Below, piece by piece: positions 1 through 8,869 of a stretch of 64,000 nt of DNA. Positions within the stretch are counted from its first letter, which is position 1, and every line of letters begins with the position of its first letter. The DNA is from Chryseobacterium daeguense DSM 19388 (lineage in GTDB: Bacteria; Bacteroidota; Bacteroidia; Flavobacteriales; Weeksellaceae). The translations under genes and the position numbers were made by a program. The notes beneath the pieces were generated by a model. That model did no database searches, had not been told where the DNA came from, and saw only the letters and a program-made list of their open reading frames with translations. The stretch is taken from the NCBI RefSeq assembly GCF_000430825.1, contig NZ_AUMT01000005.1:62001-126000 (forward strand). The letters are read 5' to 3'.

Positions 1-837
1 AAAAATAATTTAAGATTCTCTTTCAGCAAGACTGTTACACGTCCTGTATTGATCGAAACTATGGAGATTTCATATATCAATCCTGATAATGAGACTATTA
101 AAGGTAATCCTGATATTCAGCTAAGTGATAACTACAATTTCGATCTGAAATGGGAATATTTCCCTACCAGTAAGGAAATGTTCTCCGTAAACTTATTTGC
201 AAAGAGAATTAATAATGCTATTGAAAGATCATTCGTTTCTTCCGGTGATGCAAACGGGGTTACTGTTACTTTCTATAATGCAAAGAAAGCAGACCTTGCA
301 GGAATTGAGCTTGAAGGAATCTTAAGCCTGGGCAGAATTTCTGAATCGTTAAATAAATTTACGTTAGGAGCTAATGCCACTTTCATGTATACAGATGTTG
401 AAAGAAGCGATGATCAGCTTAAACTTGAGCAGCCAAATCCTAATTATTATAAAGGTGGTCTTAAAAAAAGAGGTCTTCAGGGAGCTTCTCCTTATACCAT
501 TAACGCAGATTTAAAATACGAAACAAAAACAAAAAATAACTTAAGCAGAACTTTATCATTAGTTTATAATGTTTCAGGTTCAAAGATATATGCTGTAGGA
601 ACTTCAGGTTCTGATAACTTCTATGAAAAGCCTTTTCACCAGCTAGATTTTGTTTATCAAGAGCAAATTACCAAAAACTGGAATGTGAAAGCTGGTGTTC
701 AGAATATTTTAAACAACAGATATAAAATCCTACTTGGAGATGAAAGCTATTATGACGTTCAGACAAACGGAAATAATACATATACCGACTATTTCCGAGG
801 CATCAATTTTAACCTTACTGTAGGTTATACTTTTTAA
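1..837 (+). CDS. TonB-dependent receptor, C-terminal part (5' end outside window)
   Basis: The reading frame is open from base 1, so the gene starts before the window. The visible 278 residues are rich in alternating beta strands and end in an aromatic residue (VGYTF), as outer-membrane barrels do. An SFSKTVTRP-like segment near the left edge matches the 'S-T-R-P' strand common in Bacteroidota TonB-dependent receptors. The role would be energised uptake of a ligand across the outer membrane; the substrate cannot be told because plug and TonB box are missing. It is followed after 37 bp by a surface-type lipoprotein gene, the usual partner arrangement. Confident in the family, not in the ligand. 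Confidence 0.85.
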   Translation, partial: KNNLRFSFSKTVTRPVLIETMEISYINPDNETIKGNPDIQLSDNYNFDLKWEYFPTSKEMFSVNLFAKRINNAIERSFVSSGDANGVTVTFYNAKKADLAGIELEGILSLGRISESLNKFTLGANATFMYTDVERSDDQLKLEQPNPNYYKGGLKKRGLQGASPYTINADLKYETKTKNNLSRTLSLVYNVSGSKIYAVGTSGSDNFYEKPFHQLDFVYQEQITKNWNVKAGVQNILNNRYKILLGDESYYDVQTNGNNTYTDYFRGINFNLTVGYTF

Positions 838-874
838 AAATTAAAATATAGTAAAAAATAAATATCCCAATAAA

Positions 875-2095
875 ATGAAAAGAAGATTTTTACCATTAGT
901 ATCGTTAACATTTGCGTTAACATTAGCTCTAAACTCATGCTCTATTGAAGTAAATGATGGTTTAGGTGAAGGTACAGTAACAACTCCGGGAACTACAGAA
1001 AGCGTATTAAACGGAAGCGGAACATTATCAGGAACTATTACAAAAGACCTTTTGATAAAAAAAGGTAACTATACACTTAAAGGTATTGTAAAAATCACAG
1101 GAAATGCTACTCTTACTATTGAGGCAGGTGCTACTTTTACTGTTGATACTTCTACAAACAGCAGCTTAGTGGTACTTCAGGACGGTAAAATCAATGCTGT
1201 GGGTACAGCTTCAGAGCCAATTGTATTTACTACTACTACAAAAACTCCTGGAGACTGGGGTGGTATCACTCTTTATGGAAGCGCTCCAATAAAGGCTCTT
1301 AACGGAAACGCTCAGGCTCTTTCTGAAGATGGAAATAACGTTTACTACGGAGGAAGTGATGCAAATTCTAATTCCGGAACAATGAAATTCGTAAGAGTAG
1401 AATACGCTGGTAAGAAAATCGGTGACGGTACCTCAGAAACTAACTCTATGACTTTCTACGCTGTAGGAGCTGGAACTACTCTGGAAAATTTAGTATCCTA
1501 CAAAGGTACTGATGATGGTTATGAATTCTTCGGTGGTACAGTAAGCGCTAAAAATATTGTTTCTTACGGAAACTATGATGATTCATTTGACTGGCAGGAT
1601 GCCTGGAGCGGACAAAATAATACAAACTGGTATGCTTTCCAAACAAGTGTTGGTAACTTCGGAATGGAGATTGAAGCATCAAGTAATATTGATAATGTAG
1701 CACCAAAAATCTCAAACATCACACTAATAAGAGATACTAATACAAATCCTGAAACTGCTAACTCTCCGGAGATTTCTGCAATTCAGTTTAAAAAGCAGGG
1801 GACAGGAATTTTCTCAAATGTTTATATCAGCGGATATAAAAACATCGGAACTCAAAAAGCTTATTCCGTACTTATTCAGGAACAAACTACTGAAACGAAT
1901 CAGGTAGCTACAAACAAAATAAAAGTTGATCCTATTAATTACGTAAATTCTGATAATCCTGGTGTTTGGGGGTATGCATACACACCGGCAGCTGTTAAGA
2001 CTTTCACTAATACAGCAAGTGTTACAAAAGTATCATTAACTCCTGGAGCATGGGCTACAGTAGACGGAGTTAATCTTTTAGCTGGTTTACAATAA
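875..2095 (+). CDS. Beta-helix-like surface lipoprotein, likely partner of the upstream TonB receptor
   Basis: 406 residues. The N-terminus is a lipoprotein signal peptide with lipobox LNSC (Cys about residue 22). The body has repeated Gly/Asn/Thr-rich short strands (GDWGGITLYG, GTDDGYEFFGG) suggesting a right-handed parallel beta-helix. It lies 37 bp behind the TonB receptor, so the two are probably co-transcribed and act together at the outer membrane. It is clearly paralogous to the lipoprotein at 3844-5010: both share a W-G-G-I motif, a DDG-E--GGT motif and a C-terminal ...LQ end. No enzyme motif is seen. Its biochemical role is unknown; a ligand-capturing accessory is inference from position. 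Confidence 0.7.
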   Translation: MKRRFLPLVSLTFALTLALNSCSIEVNDGLGEGTVTTPGTTESVLNGSGTLSGTITKDLLIKKGNYTLKGIVKITGNATLTIEAGATFTVDTSTNSSLVVLQDGKINAVGTASEPIVFTTTTKTPGDWGGITLYGSAPIKALNGNAQALSEDGNNVYYGGSDANSNSGTMKFVRVEYAGKKIGDGTSETNSMTFYAVGAGTTLENLVSYKGTDDGYEFFGGTVSAKNIVSYGNYDDSFDWQDAWSGQNNTNWYAFQTSVGNFGMEIEASSNIDNVAPKISNITLIRDTNTNPETANSPEISAIQFKKQGTGIFSNVYISGYKNIGTQKAYSVLIQEQTTETNQVATNKIKVDPINYVNSDNPGVWGYAYTPAAVKTFTNTASVTKVSLTPGAWATVDGVNLLAGLQ

Positions 2096-2124
2096 ATAAT
2101 TAGTTTCTTCATATCAAATTAAGG

Positions 2125-2158
2125 ACGGCATCGGAAAGTATTTTCCGATGCCGTTTTA
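2125..2158 (+). terminator. Rho-independent terminator after the receptor/lipoprotein operon
   Basis: A 13-bp perfect stem (ACGGCATCGGAAA, 2125-2137, pairing with 2142-2154) has a 4-nt loop and is followed by a T-rich tract. It lies 30 bp after the lipoprotein stop. Confidence 0.9.
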
Positions 2159-2331
2159 TTGTATAAAAATAATTCAAAGCCTATTCAAATTTAATAATTA
2201 CTTATTTTTTTATTAACACGAAAACTTTAGATTTTATATTTCTTTACAGTTATAAATATCACAATATAAAGAATTACTTTTTTTGTGTTATAAATAACAA
2301 CCACCGAAAACAATTTATTAATATTCAAAAT

Positions 2332-3699
2332 ATGAGACCAACTTTTCTACTGCTGTTTCTAGCAGTAATCTTTTCAAATTTCAAAGCACAGCTTAATGCC
2401 TCTAATTTTAAAGTGGCTTTGGACAAAGAAAACAGTCAAATTCAGTATTCCTTTAATTTTGAAGGAACCTATTTTAAAGTGGAAACCACTGTATACAAAG
2501 ATTCAGTCTTACCTGAAAATATTATTGCTCACAATACAAGGGAAGATGATAGTGACTATCAGCCGATTGTATATCCTCCGGGATATCTTTTCTCTACATG
2601 GTCACCTAATACTACAAGCTCCGCATATACACCAGCAAGTAACTACTATTTGGTAATTAAAGCATGGGAGGTTACAGGTAACCCAAACTATCATACAATT
2701 ACATTATCCTATGCAATGCCCAATTTGAATGCATCAAATCTCAAAGTCACCTTAAATAAACCTGCAAAACAAATAAACTATTCGTTCAATTTTGAAGGTA
2801 CATTTTTTAAAGTAGAGACAAAGCTTTACAGGAATTCAGTATCATCGTCAAACCTAATCGCATACGGAATTAAAGAAGATGATAGTGATTACCAGCCTAT
2901 CGTCTACCCTCCTGGATATATTTTTACAAGCTTCACAAACAATCAAAATGACTGGGCATATGAAACTGCCGATCAGTATATCATGATAATTAAGGCTTAC
3001 GAGGTTTCAGGAACACCTATATTTTTAACAAAAACCCTTACTTACAGTCCTCCAAAACCAATTACACCTAATCTTAAAGTAGATGGATTCATCATTACAG
3101 AACCTGCAAACAATAACAAGATAATTTTTGATTCTTATAATGCCAGCCAGTATCAAAATGCAAAATTTGTACAGTCCACAAAGAATTATAATTTTAAAGT
3201 ATTTGTAAGAAAAGAAGGTGCTGTAGCATTAAATGATGTTAATGTAGATCTAATGCAATATGATGCATACTGGGGAATTTACCCGAATACCTCACCAGGA
3301 ACTCCAATCAACAAGAAGGTAAGCTTTAGCACAACTGAAACCTTAAAAAGTGTGGAATTCTTTACCAATGTATACAATTTCAGCAGTGGTGCAATCACTT
3401 ATGGCGCAGCATTTCATATCGATCGTCTAAACTCTATAAACGAAACTACAAAATCTGATAATTACCAAGGTATTGTTACAACAGCTTATCCTGCAGGAAC
3501 AAATCTTAAAACTTCTTCATCGGGAGAAATTGAAGGTTTGATAACTGTAGAAGTATTAGATGAAAACGGAAAACATGTTAAAACAGTTTCTGCTTTAGCC
3601 AATGATAAAGAATATCCCGAAGTAAAAAAACAGCTTGCTCCAGGAAATTATTTCTTTAGAGTAAATAATTCGACTCAAAGAGTAAAAATTTACAGATAA
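2332..3699 (+). CDS. Secreted protein with duplicated N-terminal domain and T9SS-like C-terminus
   Basis: 455 residues with a signal peptide cut after about residue 20 (NFKAQ). Residues 21-129 and 132-242 are two copies of one domain: both begin LNASN-KV, contain SFNFEGT-FKVET, and carry EDDSDYQPIVYPPGY. The central part (about 250-390) is unlike the repeats. The last about 70 residues (VEVLDENGKHVKT ... APGNYFFRVN) look like a T9SS sorting domain, though the usual YPNP start is absent. The product is probably exported through T9SS. It sits alone between two terminators. I do not recognise a function; an adhesin-like role would be a guess. Confidence 0.7.
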   Translation: MRPTFLLLFLAVIFSNFKAQLNASNFKVALDKENSQIQYSFNFEGTYFKVETTVYKDSVLPENIIAHNTREDDSDYQPIVYPPGYLFSTWSPNTTSSAYTPASNYYLVIKAWEVTGNPNYHTITLSYAMPNLNASNLKVTLNKPAKQINYSFNFEGTFFKVETKLYRNSVSSSNLIAYGIKEDDSDYQPIVYPPGYIFTSFTNNQNDWAYETADQYIMIIKAYEVSGTPIFLTKTLTYSPPKPITPNLKVDGFIITEPANNNKIIFDSYNASQYQNAKFVQSTKNYNFKVFVRKEGAVALNDVNVDLMQYDAYWGIYPNTSPGTPINKKVSFSTTETLKSVEFFTNVYNFSSGAITYGAAFHIDRLNSINETTKSDNYQGIVTTAYPAGTNLKTSSSGEIEGLITVEVLDENGKHVKTVSALANDKEYPEVKKQLAPGNYFFRVNNSTQRVKIYR

Positions 3700-3720
3700 T
3701 TTTTTAACATACATAAACTT

Positions 3721-3749
3721 TCCCCGGTCATAATGTTCCGGGGATTTTT
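3721..3749 (+). terminator. Rho-independent terminator
   Basis: TCCCCGG (3721-3727) pairs with CCGGGGA (3738-3744), followed by TTTTT. It is 21 bp after the preceding stop codon. Confidence 0.8.
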
Positions 3750-3843
3750 GCATAAATAGATTTCAAGATCATTTATTTTGTTTGTTTAATAAGGAAATGT
3801 AACAGAAAAATACTAATTTGGTCTTCTCAATTAATAATGTTTT

Positions 3844-5010
3844 ATGAAAAAAAATCACTTGAAATTAATCATTGCAGCTTTAATGACAGGCTCTTCATTT
3901 GCCATTTATTCGTGCAGTAAAGATGATGATCCTGTGGCAACAATAGCCGTTGTAGGTATAGCGCAGGATCCCAATAATTTTAAAGGTGATATTACAAACG
4001 GGCAGGTCGTAACCCTTAATCCCACAAGAATTTACGTACTTACAGGTACCGTAATTATAAAAAACGGAGGAAAATTAGTAATTCCGGCCGGAACAAGAAT
4101 TGTAGCGACAGCCGGACCGGCTTCATACATTTTGGTGGAACAGGGCGGGCAGTTATACGCTAACGGAACTTCTGCCTCTCCGGTTCTCTTCACCTCATCA
4201 GCAGCAACTCCAGGAAGCTGGGGCGGAATTGTAATCTGTGGAAAAGCTCCTATTAATACCGGTTCCACAGGTATATCTGAAATAGGAAATTCCACTTATG
4301 GAGGCACAGATATAACCGATAATTCAGGGTCATTGACTTTCGTAAAAATACAACATGCAGGAGCAGATTTTGCTGCCGGAAAAAAGTTTAACGGGCTTTC
4401 ACTTTATGGAATCGGAAACGGAACTAAAGTCGAAAATATTGCATTATTAAACGGTTCAGATGACGGGATTGAGATTGTCGGGGGTACAGTGATACTTTCC
4501 AATATCGTTTCTATCGGGAATGCGGACGATGCTTTCAGCTACACCGACGGCTGGGTGGGAACCGCTACTAATATTTTTACAAAAAGAAAAACCGATGGCA
4601 CAGGAAATATCGGAATAAAAGGAGCCAATAATACAACCAGTTTTGATGCTTCTCCAAGATCCAACCCCAGCATTAAAAACGTTACTGTTTTGGGAGGAAC
4701 TTCCGGAGATTCATACGGAATCAGATTGCAGTCGGGAACGAAGGCTACACTTGAAAATTTAGTTGTTTCAGACTGGGCAACCGGTATTGCTATTGAAAGT
4801 GATTCATCTGTCACTCATTTTAACGGAAAGAAAAAAATTAAAGATGCTTTCTTTGATGCGAATGTAACTGATAAAGTAATTTTAAAATCTACAGCAGGTA
4901 CAAATGTTGCTATCATAGACACCACTTTTACCATAAAAACTGATGCTACGGGCGCCGGAAACGGCATTCAAACTCCGGTTTGGGCCACTGGATGGTCCGG
5001 ATTACAGTAA
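3844..5010 (+). CDS. Beta-helix-like surface lipoprotein, paralogue of the 875-2095 product
   Basis: 388 residues with a lipoprotein signal ending in YSC (Cys about 24). The residues after the Cys, SKDDD, fit the Bacteroidota lipoprotein export signal (Lys followed by acidic residues), which predicts display on the cell surface. The body repeats the same strand patterns as its paralogue upstream (PGSWGGIVICG, GSDDGIEIVGGT, IGNADDAFSYTDGW). It has no adjacent TonB receptor of its own and appears monocistronic. Function unknown. The resemblance between the two lipoproteins is seen directly; a shared role in ligand capture is inference. Confidence 0.7.
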   Translation: MKKNHLKLIIAALMTGSSFAIYSCSKDDDPVATIAVVGIAQDPNNFKGDITNGQVVTLNPTRIYVLTGTVIIKNGGKLVIPAGTRIVATAGPASYILVEQGGQLYANGTSASPVLFTSSAATPGSWGGIVICGKAPINTGSTGISEIGNSTYGGTDITDNSGSLTFVKIQHAGADFAAGKKFNGLSLYGIGNGTKVENIALLNGSDDGIEIVGGTVILSNIVSIGNADDAFSYTDGWVGTATNIFTKRKTDGTGNIGIKGANNTTSFDASPRSNPSIKNVTVLGGTSGDSYGIRLQSGTKATLENLVVSDWATGIAIESDSSVTHFNGKKKIKDAFFDANVTDKVILKSTAGTNVAIIDTTFTIKTDATGAGNGIQTPVWATGWSGLQ

Positions 5011-5012
5011 TA

Positions 5013-5149
5013 TTTAAAAATGAATTACACTAATTTTGCACAAATTTCACTAAAATAAAGTACTTATTCCCTGTGATGAAACTGAATGCATCAGAGCTTC
5101 AATTTTGTTCTATTTGTGTAAAAAATTAGTGTAATTCGTGTTTAAAATT
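5013..5149. repeat. Long imperfect inverted repeat filling the hemL 3' intergenic gap
   Basis: GAATTACACTAATTTT (5022-5037) is perfectly inverted at 5122-5137, and the match continues imperfectly on both sides for about 38 bp per arm (TTTAAAA outside, CACAAAT inside). The two arms enclose about 80 bp of non-coding DNA. The arms could form a long hairpin between the convergent lipoprotein and hemL genes. It looks like a small dispersed palindromic element rather than a classical terminator, because no T-run follows a compact stem. Confidence 0.65.
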
Positions 5150-5151
5150 CA

Positions 5152-6435
5152 TTAAGAATATTCAAATTTTCTCACCGCTTCAAGCGTCATATCAATTTCT
5201 TTATCCTTAATTGCATCACTGATGAAATACGTTTCGTATCCGCTTGGCGGAAGATAAACACCATTCTGAAGCAATTGATGGAAAAAATTATTGAATAATG
5301 CATGATTGGCTTCCTGAGCTTCATCAAAATTAGAAACCCTGTTAATATGGAAAAACACAGACATCATAGAACCTTTCCTATTGATTTTATGTTCAATTCC
5401 TTTTTCATTTAAAATTTTTCCGATTTCAAAATCCAAAGTTTCTGTTGTTTTCTCTAATCTGCTGAAAAATCCGGGATCATTTTTAATGATTTGTAAAGTT
5501 TTTAATCCCGCTCTCATCGCCAGAGGATTTCCGCTCAAAGTTCCTGCCTGATATACACCGCCTTTCGGAGCGAGGTGATCCATGATTTCGTTTCTGCCCG
5601 CAAAAGCACCAACCGGAAGCCCGCCGCCAATCACTTTTCCATAAGTCACCAAATCCGCCTTTACATTAAAAAGCTCCTGAGCTCCTCCAAAAGCCAGTCT
5701 GAAACCCGTCATTACCTCATCAAAAATCAATAAAGCTCCGTTTTCATCACAGATTTTTCTTAATTTTTGAAGGAATTCATTCTCCGGAAGGACACAGCCC
5801 ATATTTCCGGCAACAGGCTCTATGATTACCGCAGCAATTTCGCCCTGATTATGTCTGAACAAATCTTCTACCTGCTCAAAATCGTTATATCTTGCCAATA
5901 ATGTATCTTTTGCCGTTCCTGCCGTTACACCCGGAGAATTCGGGTTTCCGAAAGTAGCAGCACCACTTCCTGCTTTAATTAAAAATGAATCTGAATGGCC
6001 ATGATAGCAGCCCTCAAATTTTATAAACTTATCTCTTCCCGTAAAACCTCTGGCCAGTCGGATAGCGCTCATGCAGGCTTCTGTTCCTGATGAAACCATC
6101 CTCACCTGATCTATATTCGGAACATTTTCTGTGATAAATTTTGCAATTTCTGTTTCCAGCTCAGTCGGAGCTCCGAAAGAAAATCCCTTCTCTGCCTGAA
6201 TTTTTAATTCTTCTAAAACTTCAGGATGAGTATGGCCTAAAATAGCCGGCCCCCAGGAATTAATATAGTCGATATACGTGTTGTCATCGGCATCCGTAAG
6301 GTATGCACCTTTTGCAGATTTCATAAAAACCGGCACCCCTCCTACTGATTTGAATGCACGAACCGGTGAGTTTACCCCTCCCGGAATGTATTTGTAAGCT
6401 TCATCGAATAAAGCTGAACTTCTTTGGTATTTCAT
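5152..6435 (-). CDS. hemL: Glutamate-1-semialdehyde 2,1-aminomutase
   Basis: 427 residues, the normal length of the family. It converts glutamate-1-semialdehyde to 5-aminolevulinate in the C5 route to haem, in the cytoplasm, with PLP. Visible landmarks are the N-terminal [11 protein letters not shown], the GTEACMSA phosphate-binding turn, [11 protein letters not shown] with the PLP-contacting Asp, and [17 protein letters not shown] with the Schiff-base Lys267. The start at MKYQRS is the only good one. It is transcribed as a single gene, with the unrelated GH73 gene upstream 74 bp away on the same strand. The haem link is relevant because a heme oxygenase appears later in the window. Confidence 0.97.
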   Translation of the reverse strand: MKYQRSSALFDEAYKYIPGGVNSPVRAFKSVGGVPVFMKSAKGAYLTDADDNTYIDYINSWGPAILGHTHPEVLEELKIQAEKGFSFGAPTELETEIAKFITENVPNIDQVRMVSSGTEACMSAIRLARGFTGRDKFIKFEGCYHGHSDSFLIKAGSGAATFGNPNSPGVTAGTAKDTLLARYNDFEQVEDLFRHNQGEIAAVIIEPVAGNMGCVLPENEFLQKLRKICDENGALLIFDEVMTGFRLAFGGAQELFNVKADLVTYGKVIGGGLPVGAFAGRNEIMDHLAPKGGVYQAGTLSGNPLAMRAGLKTLQIIKNDPGFFSRLEKTTETLDFEIGKILNEKGIEHKINRKGSMMSVFFHINRVSNFDEAQEANHALFNNFFHQLLQNGVYLPPSGYETYFISDAIKDKEIDMTLEAVRKFEYS

Positions 6436-6509
6436 ATGTAGTTGTTGGTTGGCAGTCGCAAGTTACCAGTCTGAACAAGCAACCAGTAACTATGAAACTG
6501 TCAACAAAA

Positions 6510-7568
6510 TTAGTTTCTTGGTTTTTTGTCGATTAAATAAATCAATTGTCCGGCGGAAGGTTTCTGGCCTTCATCCATTCTGTTTTTTGCGTATAATTTA
6601 TTTAATTTTATTCCGAATTTCTGAGCGATATCATGCATATCTTCGCCAGCTTCAGCTTTGTAAGTTGCGGTATTTCCGTCAGAATTTTTAGATTCGAGGA
6701 AGATGATGTCGTTTTTCTTAAGAACGTCGCTTTCCAGCTCGTTCCATTTCATCAGTCTGCTTTCGCTTATTTTGAATTTATTGGCGATGAACTGCAGGTT
6801 TGTATCTTCAGGAATTACAATATATTTTAATCCTTCGTTTGGATGACTTTTAATTAAAATTGAATTAAGAATTTCAGCTTTTGTTTTAATTCTTTCCACT
6901 CTTTTTTGCTGTTGAGCGTAAGAAGTCTGCTTGTAAGGGACAGTCACCGTTACAGGATCTTTGATTTTTTTGGTGTATTTTTCAGGCTCCAGCTGTGCCA
7001 TGAAAGTCCGGTCATCTTTTAAATTCGGATACATTTTCAGCACTGCATAGAGCACTTCTTTTGAATTGGTATCATCAAATTCGTACAGCCTGTATTTTTC
7101 AATTTTACCGATGAGAATGGAAGCATAGCGGGGATTTGTAGCATAACCGGCTTTTTTCAATCCGTGCGCCCATGCTTTATAATCTTTCATATCTAAATTG
7201 AAAAGATTTGCGTAATATTTTCTCGTTGACAAAAATATGGAGTGATCTTCGTAAGATTGTCTGGGATCGTCATACACACGGAAACACTCATTGGGAGTGT
7301 CATCGGTATGCTTCATGGTTTTCCCCGTCCAGTCTTCCTTACACTTTATCCCGAAGTGGTTTTTACCTTCCTGCGCCAGGCGGCTTTGTCCTCCACCGGT
7401 TTCCAAAAGTCCCTGTGCAAGGGTGATAGAAGCCGGAATTTTGTATTTTTCCATCTCCTCTACTGCATATTTTGCAAATTTTTGGATGTATTGATCTTCA
7501 GTTGCCCAGGATTGAGCTGAGAATTTTGATAAAACTAAAAGGCTTACGAATAAGAAAAGTCTTTTCAT
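6510..7568 (-). CDS. Secreted GH73-type glucosaminidase with LysM repeats
   Basis: 352 residues with a signal peptide (cleavage near KFSAQ, residue 19). Residues about 25-180 form a mannosyl-glycoprotein endo-beta-N-acetylglucosaminidase (FlgJ/GH73) domain. The candidate catalytic Glu56 lies in AQGLLETGGGQS, with GKNHFGIKC and RVYDDPRQSYEDH following. The C-terminal part holds two LysM-like modules (YIVIPEDTNLQFIANKF and YKAEAGEDMHDIAQKF) that would bind peptidoglycan. The enzyme should cleave glycan strands in the periplasm, during wall turnover or cell separation. The domain order, GH73 then LysM, is typical of Flavobacteriia. Confidence 0.92.
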   Translation of the reverse strand: MKRLFLFVSLLVLSKFSAQSWATEDQYIQKFAKYAVEEMEKYKIPASITLAQGLLETGGGQSRLAQEGKNHFGIKCKEDWTGKTMKHTDDTPNECFRVYDDPRQSYEDHSIFLSTRKYYANLFNLDMKDYKAWAHGLKKAGYATNPRYASILIGKIEKYRLYEFDDTNSKEVLYAVLKMYPNLKDDRTFMAQLEPEKYTKKIKDPVTVTVPYKQTSYAQQQKRVERIKTKAEILNSILIKSHPNEGLKYIVIPEDTNLQFIANKFKISESRLMKWNELESDVLKKNDIIFLESKNSDGNTATYKAEAGEDMHDIAQKFGIKLNKLYAKNRMDEGQKPSAGQLIYLIDKKPRN

Positions 7569-7599
7569 CTTATAATTTTTATTGTTTTAAAATGAAAGA

Positions 7600-7619
7600 T
7601 GGAACACTTAAGTGTTTCA
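7600..7619. other. 20-bp near-perfect palindrome between two minus-strand genes
   Basis: AACACTTAAGTGTT (7603-7616) is a perfect 14-bp palindrome, extended by TG/CA after one mismatch. It lies 32 bp upstream of the GH73 gene and just downstream of the PLP-enzyme gene. It could be a protein-binding operator or a small hairpin. There is no strong T-run for termination. Confidence 0.4.
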
Positions 7620-7637
7620 TGTTTTCCAATTTTTACT

Positions 7638-8543
7638 TTATATAATTAAATTTCTGTTCTGTTTTTCCAAAAGCAGATTGGCTCCCTCAATCCCTTGTAA
7701 ACCGCCGGTATGAAAGCACAAAATTCTGCTGTTTTCAGGAAAATAATCTTCATCTATCAGTTCAAAAACCTTCTGCATCATTTTTCCTGTATAAATCGGT
7801 TCCAGCGGAACTCCGAATTTCTCTTTAAAATCATTGATAAAACGGATATTCTCATCTTTTATTTTGCCGTAACCTCCAAAATCTGAATCTATTAGATTAC
7901 AATTATTCTTCAAGGTTAATTCCCGGATTCTATTTTCAAGCGAATCATCATTAACTACTTTAAAGCCTATAACTTTCTGATTATCTTCACAAAATTTTGA
8001 AATCCCGGCCACGGTGCCACCCGTTCCGACAGCGGTGCAAAGATAGTTAAAATCTTTTGTTTCGTTATTCAGCATCATTTTCACGCCTCCTACGGCATCT
8101 TCATTGGTTCCACCTTCCGGAATGACAAGTGCATTCGGGAATTCATTCTTCAAAAATTCGGTTAATTTCTCTTTGTGGCGGTATTCTTCACGGGTAACAA
8201 ACTGGAGGTTCATTCCGTTTCTTTTAGCAAAAAGTAAGGTGGGATTATCACGCCACTTATCTCTTAATTCTTCGCCTCTGATAATTCCCAATGTTTGAAT
8301 TTTCGCAAGATTTCCAACGGCTGAAACAGCTGATATATGATTCGAAAAGGCACCTCCAAAGGTGATAATATAAGGCCTTTCATGATTTTTAGCCAGATAA
8401 TTGTTAATGTTAAAAAAAAGCTTCCAATATTTATTTCCTGAAATTTGAGGATGAATTAAGTCTTCTCTTTTAATGAAAAGCTTTACTTTTTTGTTGATTG
8501 GGATTTCCTGTATCGGGATTTTTTGTGTTGGAAGCTGCAGCAT
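7638..8543 (-). CDS. PLP-dependent D-cysteine desulfhydrase / ACC deaminase family protein
   Basis: 301 residues, slightly shorter than classical ACC deaminases (about 330). This fold-type II PLP family opens C-S or cyclopropane bonds of small amino acids. Features seen are KREDLIHPQISGNKYWKL, with the PLP-binding Lys in SGNKYWK, then TFGGAFSNHISA, a PEGGTNEDAVGG loop and a Gly-rich CTAVGTGGTVAGI phosphate cradle. The C-terminus CFHTGGLQGIEG matches the family end. D-cysteine desulfhydrase activity is more likely than ACC deamination in this lineage, but the sequence read by eye does not settle it. Confidence 0.85.
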   Translation of the reverse strand: MLQLPTQKIPIQEIPINKKVKLFIKREDLIHPQISGNKYWKLFFNINNYLAKNHERPYIITFGGAFSNHISAVSAVGNLAKIQTLGIIRGEELRDKWRDNPTLLFAKRNGMNLQFVTREEYRHKEKLTEFLKNEFPNALVIPEGGTNEDAVGGVKMMLNNETKDFNYLCTAVGTGGTVAGISKFCEDNQKVIGFKVVNDDSLENRIRELTLKNNCNLIDSDFGGYGKIKDENIRFINDFKEKFGVPLEPIYTGKMMQKVFELIDEDYFPENSRILCFHTGGLQGIEGANLLLEKQNRNLII

Positions 8544-8606
8544 TTTTTAGCTTAAATGATATTTAACAAAAATACTGATTTTTATTTTTCCTGAATTAAA
8601 GTTTGA

Positions 8607-8659
8607 CATTCTGACGAAGAGATAATTAGTAAGCCGGAGATTCTTCCTTCGTCAGAATG
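8607..8659. repeat. REP-like inverted repeat, 'attctgacgaag' family
   Basis: CATTCTGACGAAG (8607-8619) is perfectly inverted at 8647-8659 across a 27-nt spacer. A related pair with the same ends (GTCATTCTGA) is at 22710-22782, which marks this as a dispersed family in this genome. Confidence 0.65.
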
Positions 8660-8728
8660 ACAAAAAGAGCTTTCATTTTTATGCAGATTTAGGAATATTA
8701 TTATGATTGTTTCTGGAACCGTATTATT

Positions 8729-8793
8729 TAACCACTCCGTCAAAAATTCTTCGAATTTTCGCCACCCCTCCAGAGGAGGGGAATTTCGCTGTG
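8729..8793 (+). repeat. Dispersed palindromic repeat, copy 1 of 2
   Basis: About 65 bp beginning TTAACCACTCCGTCAAAAAT. It contains AAAATTC-TT-CGAATTTT and CCCCTCC-AGA-GGAGGGG hairpins. A second copy in the same orientation is at 15173-15240, with nearly the same sequence over the first about 55 bp. It is non-coding. Confidence 0.8.
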
Positions 8794-8806
8794 TCTTATC
8801 AAAGAC

Positions 8807-8869
8807 TAATTCCTAATTCCTAATTCCTAATTCCTAATTCCTAATTCCTAATTCCTAATTCCTAATTCC
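8807..8869. repeat. Nine tandem copies of the heptamer TAATTCC
   Basis: Nine perfect, uninterrupted 7-bp units run from 8807 to 8869. The last unit touches the TAG stop codon (complement of 8869-8871) of the minus-strand gene that follows. Because the stop is formed at the border, gain or loss of units would not change that protein. The rest of the 8544-8868 gap holds only the two repeat elements listed separately. Confidence 0.95.

Noticed and set aside
8807..8869. Heptamer array as a CRISPR
   Set aside because: The units are contiguous with no spacers and only 7 bp long; no cas genes are nearby.
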